Positions 28,319 to 37,886 of a DNA stretch of 64,000 bases are shown here, piece after piece. This DNA comes from Haloterrigena salifodinae (GTDB taxonomy: Archaea > Halobacteriota > Halobacteria > Halobacteriales > Natrialbaceae): positions 186,001-250,000 of the forward strand of contig NZ_RQWN01000005.1 of the NCBI RefSeq assembly GCF_003977755.1. The letters run 5' to 3'. A model generated the notes under the pieces. The model made no database searches, was not told the origin of the DNA, and worked only from the letters and a program-made list of their open reading frames with translations. The translations under genes were made by a program, and so were the position numbers. Within the stretch, counting starts at the first letter, position 1. Every line of letters starts with the position of its first letter.

Positions 28319-29653
28319 TCATTCGTCCGGCTCGGACGTGGACTCGAGGTCCGCGTCGCCGACGACCGTTCGGTCGGGCGGGGTTGGCGTCGGCGCTCGC
28401 CCGAGCGTGAGCAGGCGCTCGGTGCGGGTGATCTCGTCCGCGCTCGGATCGTCCTTTTCGATCTGCTCGAACTCGACGGCCACGCCGTCGGACTCGGCGG
28501 CGATCCGAACGGCACACAGCTGATAGGACGGGTAGAACACCGGCGGAAGTATCCCCGCGACGACGTCTCGACGGTGAAGGCGCTTCAGCCACGTCCCGGT
28601 GTTGACGAGCACCCCGTCGCCGACCTCCTTCAACAGCGGGCGGTGGGTGTGTCCGTAGCAGAAGACCGCCGTCTCCGGCCGCTCGGCGAACAGCTCGCGG
28701 GCGGCCGCCGCGTACGGCTCGTCGGGGTCGACGGTGAGATCCGTCTCGAACACGCCGAACCGATCGACTGTTTTACCGACGTCGCGGAGGACAAAGTAGA
28801 GCGGAATTCCCGCGAGCACCAACACGCCCGCGATCGCCGCGTTGACGACGAGGAGGAAGTGGACCGCCTCCCCGACGAGACCCAGCCGGGCGAGCGCCGC
28901 GTCCACCGTCTCGACGGGCATCGTCCAGACGCCGGCCACGTCCAGCCCGGCGAGCACCGCGAGCAGGACGCTGATGTTGAGCAACAAAAGGATCGGGATC
29001 GCGGCGTACCGCAGGAGGGGGTTCATCTCGCGGTAGAAGTACTTCGAGAGGAGCCAGCGGGGGACCCGCTCGGTCGGCGTCACCGCCTGTACGTCCTTCA
29101 ACCAGTTGAACCGCCCCCGTTCGGACAGGCGTCCGGCCCTGCTCGTGACGTTCGTATTGTAGTAGTATCCCATCGGCGTCTCGTACGGATTGCCGAAGTC
29201 CTCGAACCGATTGTTGGGGTCGCGCTGGTGGCCGTGTTCGAAGTAGATCGTCCGTTCGCCGACCGGTCGGGTGATTGACTCGGCCTGGACGAGGTCGACG
29301 TTGTACGCGGCCAACCGCTCGGCGTACTCGTCGTAGGCTGCGAGCTCGTTGTCGTGGTTCCCCGGCAACAGCGTGATCGGGATCGATTCGCCCGTCTCGC
29401 GAAGCTGTTCGAACAGTTTGGGGTACCGTTCGGTCAGAACGTCAAACTTCGCCGGCCCGTCAACTTCGGTGAACTCCCACAGCCCGAACGCGTCGCCATT
29501 GATGACGAGTTCTGCGTCCTCCTCGGTCGTCGCGAGCCGCTCGAGGAAGTCGAGCAACTCCTGAAGGAAGTCGACCTCGCCCAGCTGTTCGTCGCCGCCG
29601 ATATGGAGATCGCTGATCACGTAGTAGACCGGATCGTCGGCGTCGGCTGCCAT
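28319..29653 (-). CDS. Metallophosphoesterase with two membrane helices inserted in the catalytic domain
   Basis: A 444-residue calcineurin-like phosphoesterase. Metal-ligand motifs in order: 'ISDLHIGG', 'VINGDAFGLWE', 'LLPGNHDNELA', 'YFEHGHQRDP' and 'FCYGHTHRP'. Between the HGH and GHTH motifs lie about 150 extra residues including two hydrophobic helices ('YAAIPILLLLNISVLLAVLA' and 'VHFLLVVNAAIAGVLVLAG'), so the protein is probably membrane-bound with the active site assembled around the insertion. The substrate is unknown. The gene is convergent with the DUF255 gene and leaves only 33 nt. Confidence 0.85.
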   Translation of the reverse strand: MAADADDPVYYVISDLHIGGDEQLGEVDFLQELLDFLERLATTEEDAELVINGDAFGLWEFTEVDGPAKFDVLTERYPKLFEQLRETGESIPITLLPGNHDNELAAYDEYAERLAAYNVDLVQAESITRPVGERTIYFEHGHQRDPNNRFEDFGNPYETPMGYYYNTNVTSRAGRLSERGRFNWLKDVQAVTPTERVPRWLLSKYFYREMNPLLRYAAIPILLLLNISVLLAVLAGLDVAGVWTMPVETVDAALARLGLVGEAVHFLLVVNAAIAGVLVLAGIPLYFVLRDVGKTVDRFGVFETDLTVDPDEPYAAAARELFAERPETAVFCYGHTHRPLLKEVGDGVLVNTGTWLKRLHRRDVVAGILPPVFYPSYQLCAVRIAAESDGVAVEFEQIEKDDPSADEITRTERLLTLGRAPTPTPPDRTVVGDADLESTSEPDE

Positions 29654-29782
29654 AGCGTTTCACGTCCGACGCCGGAGGGGATAGTGTTGGTCCCCTTAGA
29701 GACGAGACGCGCCGCTGTCGGGACGAGTCCGAACGCTACGAAACGGGGTCGAAACGGCCGGAATCGGGACGAGCTGAATCGC

Positions 29783-30157
29783 TTACTGCAGTTCTTCCTC
29801 GAGGCGGTCGGCCAGCCAGATCGCCGGCGGCTGGTCCTCCTCCTCGACGAATCGGGTCACTTCCTCGCCGTCGTCGTTCTCGACGACGACCGTCGGGATG
29901 TACTCGACGCCGTACTCCTCGACGCCGGGACCCTGCTTGTCCTCGTCGACGGCGATTTCGTCAATGCGGTCCTCGGGGACGCCCGCGGCATCGAGCGCGG
30001 CGCCGAAATCCGGAAGAAGTTTCCGGCAGTCCTTACACCAGTCGCCGCCCCAGACCTTGTACACCAGTTCGTCGTTGTGCGCTTCGAGCGTGTCGATCGC
30101 GTCCTCGTAGGAGGCCTCGTCCCACGCGGGATTGGGCTCCATGGTCTCGAGACTCAT
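29783..30157 (-). CDS. Thioredoxin-fold protein with CKDC motif
   Basis: A 124-residue protein with a thioredoxin fold: 'LVYKVWGGDWCKDCRKLLPD' carrying CxxC, the cis-proline region 'YIPTVVVENDDGEEVTRFV', and a closing helix. The dipeptide Lys-Asp between the cysteines differs from the Gly-Pro of thioredoxin, so it may be a specific reductase or a bacterial TlpA-like thiol donor. A TATA-like GTCGTTAAGC on the minus strand at 30181-30190 lies 25-30 nt before the start at 30157. It is divergent from a cysteine synthase. Confidence 0.85.
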   Translation of the reverse strand: MSLETMEPNPAWDEASYEDAIDTLEAHNDELVYKVWGGDWCKDCRKLLPDFGAALDAAGVPEDRIDEIAVDEDKQGPGVEEYGVEYIPTVVVENDDGEEVTRFVEEEDQPPAIWLADRLEEELQ

Positions 30158-30180
30158 ACTTCCCGATAGCGCGTCCGGGG

Positions 30181-30254
30181 GCTTAACGACGGTGTTTCCG
30201 TCACGGGAACGAATAGCCGGCACGTCCTGCCTGAGTCCAGCACCGGTTTACGTA
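30181..30254. promoter_or_regulatory. Divergent TATA elements for the thioredoxin and cysteine synthase genes
   Basis: GTTAAG (minus strand, 30182-30187) serves the thioredoxin gene, and TTTACGTA (30247-30254) serves the cysteine synthase gene. Each ends about 22-25 nt before its start codon, so both transcripts are probably leaderless. Confidence 0.5.
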
Positions 30255-30275
30255 TCGACTTCCTAGGGGTTGCCA

Positions 30276-31250
<975 letters not shown>

Positions 31251-31365
31251 CGGCCGGTCGCTCGTTCGCTCGAGTCGCCGTACGGACTCCCAATCGTTCG
31301 AGACGCGAAAATCGTTCTTTCACCTTGGCGAATGCCTTTTACCGAGCCCCGTCTCCCCTCGAGTA

Positions 31366-32034
31366 ATGACTGACCGGTCGCGACGAACGATCCTCTGCGG
31401 GGCCGCCGGACTGATCACTCTCTCCGCCGGCTGTCTCGACGAGGCCGACGTCTCGGACGACGTCGACGGCACCGACGACGTCGACACCGACGAGAGCGAG
31501 CCCGAACCGGCTGCGAGCGACGCGCCCAGCGAAGACGACGGCCTCGAGGCGTCCGACACCGTTTCGTTCGACCACAACCAGCCTCGAGAAGCGGACGCGA
31601 CGTTGCTTCCCAGCGCCGATCGAGCCCGCGGGTGGCTCGCGGACCGCGAACTCAACGGAGAGCGGTACACCGCGTTCGTCGACGAGACGACCTTCGACGA
31701 CTCGGTCCTGCTCGGCCTCGAGGCGACGGGGCGGTCCCTCGATTACGAGCTGGCACTCGAGACGGTGACCGTCGAGGATGACGGCGACCCGACGCTCGTC
31801 GTCGAAGCGGCGGTTCGCGGGGAGTCGGACGAAGAATCGGGCCGTTTGAGCGGCCAGCAGCTGATCGGCGTCGGACAGCTCGTCCGCGCGACGTTCGACG
31901 GCGAGCCCGCGACGGACGCGTCCGTGACGATCGTCGACAGCGACGGCGAGTCCATTCAGAAAACGCTCGCCGTCGATAGCGCGAGCGAATCGACCGAAGC
32001 GAGCGGGTCTGCTTCCGACGCCGACGGCGCGTAG
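31366..32034 (+). CDS. Tat-type lipoprotein of unknown function
   Basis: A 222-residue secreted protein. The N-terminus has a twin-arginine-like start (TDRSRRTILCGAAGL), a hydrophobic stretch and the lipobox SAGC, then an acidic linker, then a folded region of about 130 residues with 'RGWLADRELNGERYTAFVDE' and alternating beta strands around 'LALETVTVEDDGDPTLVVEA'. The family is not recognised. A TATA-like CTTTTA at 31336-31341 lies 25 nt before the ATG. Confidence 0.75.
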   Translation: MTDRSRRTILCGAAGLITLSAGCLDEADVSDDVDGTDDVDTDESEPEPAASDAPSEDDGLEASDTVSFDHNQPREADATLLPSADRARGWLADRELNGERYTAFVDETTFDDSVLLGLEATGRSLDYELALETVTVEDDGDPTLVVEAAVRGESDEESGRLSGQQLIGVGQLVRATFDGEPATDASVTIVDSDGESIQKTLAVDSASESTEASGSASDADGA

Positions 32035-32075
32035 CAAACCGGTTCCGGTGCGTTCAGTTCTCGGCCGTGGCGTCG

Positions 32076-32660
32076 CTACGGCGAGTGTTCCGCTTCCGTG
32101 AGGCGAACGACGAGCGTCTCGTCGACGTCCCGGAGGTCGTAGGTCGGGAGTTCGCCGCCGGTCCGGCGCACGTACAGTGGTTCGACGAGCCGCCAGCTCG
32201 TCGTCTCGGCGCGCGTCTCGTCCGCGTCCGCCGACTCGTCCGACTCGGCGTCGTTCGCCGTCGGTTCGACGGCGTCACTCTCGCTCTCGTCCGCAGATTC
32301 AGCTCCGGCGTCGGGATCTGGCCCGACTCGCTCGAGGCCGTAGATCTTGCAGAACTCGGCGGTGTCGGCGGGCTCGAGGTCGCCGTTGCGGAGTTCCGTC
32401 GCGAGCGCTCGCGAGAGCCACTCGTCCTCGCTGACGCTCGGCTCTTGGACGAGCGCTGTGTCGACGAACCGGGTGAGATACCAGTTCAGGTCGTTCAGCA
32501 GGGAGACGGCCGCGCCGACGCTGACCGTCCGCAGGGAAATCGAGTTCTCGAACGGGCGGCGCAGATCGTACGTCGCGAGGGCCTCGCGGGAGGTCTCCCG
32601 GGAGAGGAGTTCGTACTGGAGGTTGCAGTCGGAATCCCCGATGAGACAGACGCGAGTCAC
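32076..32660 (-). CDS. DUF5804-family haloarchaeal protein
   Basis: A 194-residue cytoplasmic protein. The N-terminal half 'VCLIGDSDCNLQYELLSRET', 'ALATYDLRRPFENSISLRTV' is the well-conserved part of the DUF5804 family. An Asp/Glu/Ser-rich low-complexity stretch (about residues 125-160) separates it from the C-terminal 'WRLVEPLYVRRTGGELPTYD'. The GTG at 32660 is chosen because it begins the conserved part and a TATA-like ATTACACA on the minus strand (32681-32688) lies about 22-28 nt upstream. Function unknown. Confidence 0.78.
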   Translation of the reverse strand: MTRVCLIGDSDCNLQYELLSRETSREALATYDLRRPFENSISLRTVSVGAAVSLLNDLNWYLTRFVDTALVQEPSVSEDEWLSRALATELRNGDLEPADTAEFCKIYGLERVGPDPDAGAESADESESDAVEPTANDAESDESADADETRAETTSWRLVEPLYVRRTGGELPTYDLRDVDETLVVRLTEAEHSP

Positions 32661-32768
32661 TAGTCTGTGGTCGGTGCGTCTGTGTAATGTGGGTTTCGCT
32701 CCCTTCCGGCGAGCGCGGTCGACGGGTCGCCGCGGTGCTCGCGGGTCTCGTCGCGTCGTCAACCTCGC

Positions 32769-33130
32769 TCAGTTCGATTCGGAGAACCGTTCGTCGTCCG
32801 CGAACCGACTTCGTTCGCTCACGTCGTCGGGTCCGTCGGTGAACCGATCGATATCGTCGGTGTCGAGTGTCGAGATTGCTGGCGGGAACGTCCTGTCCGA
32901 TCGTGTACTCGGAGGTCATCCCGCAGTCGTAACACTCGATGACGATATCCGCTTCGTAGGCCAGAATCCCCGCGTCGCTGTTCCCCTCGCAATCCGGACA
33001 GCACAGCCAGTCCTGGAACCGATAGTCGATCCCGCTCCTCGAGTTCGAGTTCGATACCGGGCGTCCGCGAGAGCGCCGGTCCGAGGACGAACTCGTCGGG
33101 CTCGATCGCGAACTCTAGAACGGAGCTCAT
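32769..33130 (-). pseudogene. Frameshifted gene: Bat-like N-terminal strand fused to a zinc-ribbon protein
   Basis: Frame one gives 'MSSVLEFAIEPDEFVLGPAL' and 'SRTPGIELELEE', like the opening of Bat-type HTH_10 proteins. After a shift near 33025 the next frame gives 'SGIDYRFQDWLCCPDCEGNS', 'ILAYEADIVIECYDCGMTSE' and 'YTIGQDVPASNL', with two CxxC pairs of a zinc ribbon. A second shift near 32860 leads to 'DTDDIDRFTDGPDDVSERSR' and a stop at 32769. The zinc-ribbon half is a recognisable haloarchaeal type found at the end of wHTH proteins (by recollection). Probably a degraded gene. Confidence 0.6.
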
Positions 33131-33296
33131 GGGGACCAGTTCGGCGGTCGAACCGTAGCTGTTGCTCTCCGATAGCCGCGGACGGACGGCAAACGGCGAG
33201 CGTTCGGTATGTGGCGCAACGAACTCTAGCGTGAAAACGGAACGCGACTCGAGGGGGCCGAGTTACAACGCGACGCGGTGACCGATACCGAGGCGG

Positions 33297-34475
33297 TCAG
33301 GGCGCGACCAGGTCCGCGTGCTTCGCCGCTTCTTCGGCCCGCTCGAGGAGGTCGTCGGGCTCGTGTGCGAGCAGCGGCTCGAGGCGGGCGTTGGTCTCGA
33401 CGCGGTCGGGCGTGACGCGGTTGCAGCCGGCGTCGATCGTCGAGTCGGTGAACGTGCCGATATCGCGGGCCTGAGCGACGATATCCTGCTTGTCGCGGGT
33501 CAGCAGCGGGCGGTGGATCGGGAGGTCGGCGGCGCGGCTGGTGACGCCGAGGTTCTGGAGGGTCTGGCTGGACTTCTGGCCGACGGCCTCGCCGGTGACG
33601 ATCCCGTGGGCGTCGACACGCTCGGCCAGCGTCTCGGCGGCTCGGTAGAAAAAGCGGCGCAGGGAGAGCATCCGCCCCTTGTCCATCTCTCGGACCAGCA
33701 GGTCGACCGTCTCGCCACCGGGGATCCGGTAGACGTCCATGTCGAAATTGGGCGCGTACTCGGAGAGGAGCCGAACAGTTTCCATCGCACGCGCCTCGTG
33801 ATCGATCCCGCCGTAGTCGCCGAGGTCGACGTAGGCCGGCACGATCGGGCTCCCCCGCTTCATGATCTCGTAGGCCGCGACCGGCGAGTCGATCCCGCCG
33901 CTGACCAGCGCGACTGCGGGCTCCTGGGAACCGAGCGGCAGCCCGCCCGGACCGGAGCGCTTCTCGAGGTAGACGTAGGTACACTTATCGCGGACTTCGA
34001 CGCCGAAGGTGACGTCGGGATCGTCGAGGTCGACTTCGGGCTCGAACTCGTCCTCGACGGCGGCCCAGACGGCGTCGCCGCCCTCGCGGGCCAGATCCTC
34101 GCTGCTGTAGGGGACGTCCTTGTTCGCCCGACGGGCGTCGACCGCGAACGCGCCGCCGTCGTAACACTCGCGGGCGGCCTCGGTCAGCGCCTCGAGGATT
34201 CGCTCCTTCTCGGTGCTGACGGTCAGGGCGGGGCTGGCCGAGACGACGCCGAAGGCGTCGGTCGCCGCGTCGGTTGCCGCCTCGACGGCGTCCTCGGTCG
34301 TGTGGATCAGCGGTCGGTTCCACTTGCGCTCGACGTCGCCTGGGATCGAGCGATCCTCGAGGAGGGCCTCGAGGTTCTCGCAGAGGACGTCCACCATGTA
34401 CCGCTTGACGGTGTTACTTTTGGTGTTGAGATCCCCGTGACGAACGAGGACAGTATCGGCTCCAGGGGGGGACAT
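33297..34475 (-). CDS. thiI: tRNA 4-thiouridine synthase ThiI
   Basis: A 392-residue cytoplasmic enzyme adenylating U8 of tRNA for sulfur insertion. The N-terminus has the ferredoxin-like and THUMP domains ('VRHGDLNTKSNTVKRYMVDV'), and the C-terminal part the PP-loop ATP pyrophosphatase with 'ALVSGGIDSPVAAYEIMKRG' and 'GIVTGEAVGQKSSQTLQNL'. The rhodanese domain of Escherichia coli ThiI is absent, as usual in archaea, so the sulfur carrier differs. 'DAGCNRVTP' holds a conserved cysteine. It has its own promoter region and 80 bp to the MFS gene upstream. Confidence 0.94.
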   Translation of the reverse strand: MSPPGADTVLVRHGDLNTKSNTVKRYMVDVLCENLEALLEDRSIPGDVERKWNRPLIHTTEDAVEAATDAATDAFGVVSASPALTVSTEKERILEALTEAARECYDGGAFAVDARRANKDVPYSSEDLAREGGDAVWAAVEDEFEPEVDLDDPDVTFGVEVRDKCTYVYLEKRSGPGGLPLGSQEPAVALVSGGIDSPVAAYEIMKRGSPIVPAYVDLGDYGGIDHEARAMETVRLLSEYAPNFDMDVYRIPGGETVDLLVREMDKGRMLSLRRFFYRAAETLAERVDAHGIVTGEAVGQKSSQTLQNLGVTSRAADLPIHRPLLTRDKQDIVAQARDIGTFTDSTIDAGCNRVTPDRVETNARLEPLLAHEPDDLLERAEEAAKHADLVAP

Positions 34476-34554
34476 GAACGTGGATAGCGGGTCGCCCCTA
34501 TAAGGGGGTTACGAGGCGCGGATTCGAGGGCGGAACGCGGGGAACGAGCCCGGT

Positions 34555-35796
34555 TCAACTCGCCGACTCGCTGACGGTCGGGCTCACGTGACCGGTGTGG
34601 ACGTAGATTCCCGCGACGAGGACGACTCCCGCGAGCATCGGGATGACGGCGCTGGCGGCGTAGAGCCCGTCGAATCCGAACCCGAGGTCCTGTATCAGCG
34701 GCAAGGAGACGAGCGGCCCGAGTGCGCCGCCGACGTCGCCGAAGACGTTGTTCGTCCCCATCGCGCGGCCGACCCGCTCCTCGGGGGTGAGGTCGGCCAG
34801 CAGCGCCGTCAGCGGGCCCCCGACCCCGCCCTGTCCGGCGCCGATCAGGACGCAGGCCAGCACCAGCACCTCGAGGCTCGAGCCGAACGCGAGGACGGCG
34901 AAGCCGACGCAGGAGGTGACGAGGAAGCCGAGCATGACGGGGACGCGCGCGCCGACCGAGTCGGAGAGCGCGCCGCCGCCGAGGGTGAACACCGATCCCG
35001 ACAACACGGTGACGGCCATCAGCATCCCCGAGGATCCCTGCGCGTCGAGCCCGAAGATGGAGATGGCGCGCGCGTCGATCAGGAGCACCAGCGTCGAGAA
35101 GAGGACGCCGATGTACGCGAAGTAGAGCCCGAAGTTGACGAGACCGATCGTCAGCGCCGGGAGGCTCCGCTCGACGTCCCAGGGTTTGACCGCGCGCTGT
35201 TCGCCCTCGACGTGGGTCTCGGGGACGATCAGGTAGGCGATGACGCTCGCGAGGCCGGCGAAGGAGGCCGCGAGGACGAACGCCGTGACGTTGCCCCAGA
35301 CGTCGCTGACGACGCCACCCATGACCAGCCCCGCAGGGAACCCGAAGGTGATGCCCGCGCGGACGATCCCCATGCTGGTTCCCCTCGAGTCGGCCTCGCT
35401 GACGTCCGCCGTGATCGTGTAGGCGGTCGCGAAGACGAGCGCGCTGCCGACCCCCCAGCAGACGCGGGCGAGCATGAACCAGCCCTCCGGGAACGACGAG
35501 ACGATGGCGACGACGTAGCCGAACGTCGCCAGTCCCTCGATCGCCAGCCCCGCGACGAACGGCGTCCGGGTGCCGACGCGGTCGATGAGCACGCCCGCCG
35601 GCGCGTTGGCCACAAGTCGCGTGATCCGGTTAGCGCTCAGGATCAGGCCGACCAGAAACGGCGAGATTCCCAACACCGCGCCCAAGTTCGGTAGGATCGG
35701 AAAGACCACGCCGCCGCCGAAGCCGACGAAGAAGGTACTGGCGACGACGGCGAAGACGACGCGGTTCGAACCGGCGGCGGTGGAGGGAAGTTTCAC
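34555..35796 (-). CDS. Major facilitator superfamily transporter
   Basis: A 413-residue membrane protein with twelve predicted helices. 'ANRITRLVANAPAGVLIDRV' and 'GTRTPFVAGL' form the MFS loop 2-3 signature, and 'LGFLVTSCVGFAVLAFGSSL' lies in the second half. It looks like a drug/sugar exporter of the DHA1 type but the substrate is not deducible. It shares the minus strand with thiI downstream, separated by 79 bp. Confidence 0.9.
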   Translation of the reverse strand: MKLPSTAAGSNRVVFAVVASTFFVGFGGGVVFPILPNLGAVLGISPFLVGLILSANRITRLVANAPAGVLIDRVGTRTPFVAGLAIEGLATFGYVVAIVSSFPEGWFMLARVCWGVGSALVFATAYTITADVSEADSRGTSMGIVRAGITFGFPAGLVMGGVVSDVWGNVTAFVLAASFAGLASVIAYLIVPETHVEGEQRAVKPWDVERSLPALTIGLVNFGLYFAYIGVLFSTLVLLIDARAISIFGLDAQGSSGMLMAVTVLSGSVFTLGGGALSDSVGARVPVMLGFLVTSCVGFAVLAFGSSLEVLVLACVLIGAGQGGVGGPLTALLADLTPEERVGRAMGTNNVFGDVGGALGPLVSLPLIQDLGFGFDGLYAASAVIPMLAGVVLVAGIYVHTGHVSPTVSESAS

Positions 35797-35939
35797 TGGC
35801 GATCGCTCTCGAGTTGTTCGTTCGGAAGACGCTACGTAAACCGCACAGCGTTGGGTCTGAAGGGTCTGTCGGAACCGGCGATGGGGACCGACTCACGGGC
35901 TCGTCGCTCGGTTCGAGAAGGGGTAGAGTACTCGACCGC

Positions 35940-37145
35940 TCAGAACGTCGAGAGTTCGCCGTTGATCACGCGGCGCGTGATCTCGGTGACGTCGGCGAGT
36001 TCCTCGTCGACGATCGCCTCGACGTCGCCCTCGACGTCGCCGACCGCGACGCCCTCCTCGGTGACCAGTTCGACGTCGGCGACGTGGGGCCGGTCGATCG
36101 GGCGGCCGATCTGGGAGAGCAGGCGCACGCGCAGGTCGCGGATCTCGTCGACGTCGTCGACGACCGACTCGGCGATCTCCGTCGAGAGCAGGTTGTAGAT
36201 CTTTCCGATGTGGTTGACGGGGTTCTTGCCGCTGGTCGCCTCCATCGACATCGATCGGTTGGGCGTGATCAGGCCGTTGGCGCGGTTACCCCGACCGACG
36301 GAGCCGTCGTCGCCCTGTTCGGCGGAGGTGCCTGTCACGGTGAGGTAGATCGAACCCTCGTCGTAGTCGTCGGCGTTGTTGACGTGGACGGCGACCTCGC
36401 GGTCGGTGTACTCGCCGGCGATCTCCTCGACGTACGCCTGGACCTCGTCGACGGAGTCGCTGTAGGCGTCCATGTCCGGGACGTACTCGTCGACCATCGC
36501 CGCCGCGACGGTGACGTCGATTCGGTCGCCCTCGCGTTTGCCCATGATCTTCACGTCGGGCCCCAGGTACGGATTTTCGTCGGCGAACTCCCCGTTGAGT
36601 CGCCGCTCGGCCTCGAGGACGATCCGCTCGGTTTCGGTCAGCGGCGCGTGGCCGACGCCGTAGCTCGTGTCGTTTGCCATCGGCACAGAGACCTCGTCCT
36701 CCCCGAAGACCTCCTGGAGGTCGCCGCTGCCCTCGCCGAGCTTGACGTCGACGACGATGTCCTCGCCGAGTTCGAGTTGCGGGATTGTCTCCGAGAGGTA
36801 GTCGCGCGCGGCCCGCAGGGCCACCGTCTCGGCGGGAATGGTCTCGCCGTCGTAGTGTTTGGTCGCGCGGCCGACAATCAGGAGATAGATAGGGTCGACG
36901 ACCTCGCCGCCGCCGAACGCGGGGGCAGCCTCGCCGGCGACCAGTTGCGTCTCGTCGGTGTTGAAGTGAAGTACTTCGCCCACGCGGTCGATGTACTCGC
37001 GGGCCAGCGCGCCGGCGACGGCCTCGGCGACCCCGTCGCAGATCGAGTCGGGGTGGCCGATCCCCTTTCGCTCGACGACTTCGACTTCCTGGTCTTCCAC
37101 TGCCTGGCGGTCGATAGATTCGACCCGAATGTTCCGCTCGCTCAT
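35940..37145 (-). CDS. mat: S-adenosylmethionine synthetase, archaeal type
   Basis: A 401-residue enzyme making S-adenosylmethionine from methionine and ATP. The archaeal MAT family is diagnosed by '[20 protein letters not shown]', '[20 protein letters not shown]', '[20 protein letters not shown]', '[20 protein letters not shown]' and '[15 protein letters not shown]'. Length matches the family. A TATA-like GTTATAG on the minus strand near 37170-37178 lies about 25 nt before the start, so the transcript is probably leaderless. Confidence 0.97.
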   Translation of the reverse strand: MSERNIRVESIDRQAVEDQEVEVVERKGIGHPDSICDGVAEAVAGALAREYIDRVGEVLHFNTDETQLVAGEAAPAFGGGEVVDPIYLLIVGRATKHYDGETIPAETVALRAARDYLSETIPQLELGEDIVVDVKLGEGSGDLQEVFGEDEVSVPMANDTSYGVGHAPLTETERIVLEAERRLNGEFADENPYLGPDVKIMGKREGDRIDVTVAAAMVDEYVPDMDAYSDSVDEVQAYVEEIAGEYTDREVAVHVNNADDYDEGSIYLTVTGTSAEQGDDGSVGRGNRANGLITPNRSMSMEATSGKNPVNHIGKIYNLLSTEIAESVVDDVDEIRDLRVRLLSQIGRPIDRPHVADVELVTEEGVAVGDVEGDVEAIVDEELADVTEITRRVINGELSTF

Positions 37146-37252
37146 TACCGGGGATTGGCGGAGCGCCGTTCTATAACTTGCGGATATGACTCTCCAGCCC
37201 GCTCATAACTGTCAGGAGTTATCGTGCGTCCAGCCGTCACAAACGGGTCGAC

Positions 37253-37792
37253 TCAGGACTCGAGCAATAGTCCCAGATACGAGGTCCTGAGTTGGTCGTC
37301 AGGGTCGAGGTCGAGTCGCTCGAGAACGTCGTAGGCGCCCTCGCGGGCCGACTCGAGATCGTTCTCCTCGGTGACCTCGGTCTCGACCTCGACGTACTCG
37401 CCGACGTCGTCGACCGCGTCGAGGGTAACGGTGTACCCCTCGAGCCAGTAGCGCTCGCGTTCCTTGCGGACCGTCGCGGCCGCCTCGAAGCCGAGGCTCG
37501 TCAGGACGGCGTCCATCGTCTCGCCGTCGTCGACGCCGGTCTCGAACTCCTCGCGGCTCTTTGACTCGTCGTCCAGCAGCGGCCCCTTGTAGGTGATCCG
37601 GCTCTCGTCGCCGTCGTCGGACGACTCCCGCCGGATGCGCAGCGCCTCGTCGGTCTCGGGGAACGACCGGTGGGGCGCGTCGTAGTACGTATCCGCCTGC
37701 ACGACGGTCCGCTTTCGGGTCGCGCCGAGATCCTCGAGGCGGTCCCGGACGGCCTCGAGATCCGCGGAGACCTTCACTTCGACCTCGTACAT
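37253..37792 (-). CDS. CYTH-domain protein (class IV adenylate cyclase CyaB-like)
   Basis: A 179-residue protein with the CYTH triphosphate tunnel fold: the ExExK motif begins the protein ('YEVEVKVSADLEAVRDRLED'), followed by 'QADTYYDAPHRSF', 'ALRIRRES', 'ITYKGPLLDDESKSREEFET', and 'YTVTLDAVDDVGEYVEVETE'. Archaeal CyaB-like members may be triphosphatases (for example thiamine or inorganic triphosphate) rather than cyclases. The ATG at 37792 is chosen because it starts the conserved motif. It is divergent from the FKBP gene. Confidence 0.9.
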   Translation of the reverse strand: MYEVEVKVSADLEAVRDRLEDLGATRKRTVVQADTYYDAPHRSFPETDEALRIRRESSDDGDESRITYKGPLLDDESKSREEFETGVDDGETMDAVLTSLGFEAAATVRKERERYWLEGYTVTLDAVDDVGEYVEVETEVTEENDLESAREGAYDVLERLDLDPDDQLRTSYLGLLLES

Positions 37793-37814
37793 GGGTGAGC
37801 GCACGCGGACCGGC

Positions 37815-37863
37815 CGTAAGTATCGGTCGTTCTCCTCCTCGCGCAAAAGCGTCGTCCTTAAAT
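37815..37863. promoter_or_regulatory. Divergent TATA elements for the CYTH and FKBP genes
   Basis: GATACTTAC (minus strand, 37815-37823) serves the CYTH gene and CCTTAAAT (37856-37863) the FKBP gene. Each lies about 23-31 nt before its start codon, giving leaderless transcripts from a 94-bp shared region. Confidence 0.5.
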
Positions 37864-37886
37864 GTAGACGGCGGGACGTACAACGT

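Noticed and set aside
35814-37208. Long plus-strand open frame over the SAM synthetase gene
   Set aside because: It is antisense to a well recognised enzyme and lacks any motif.
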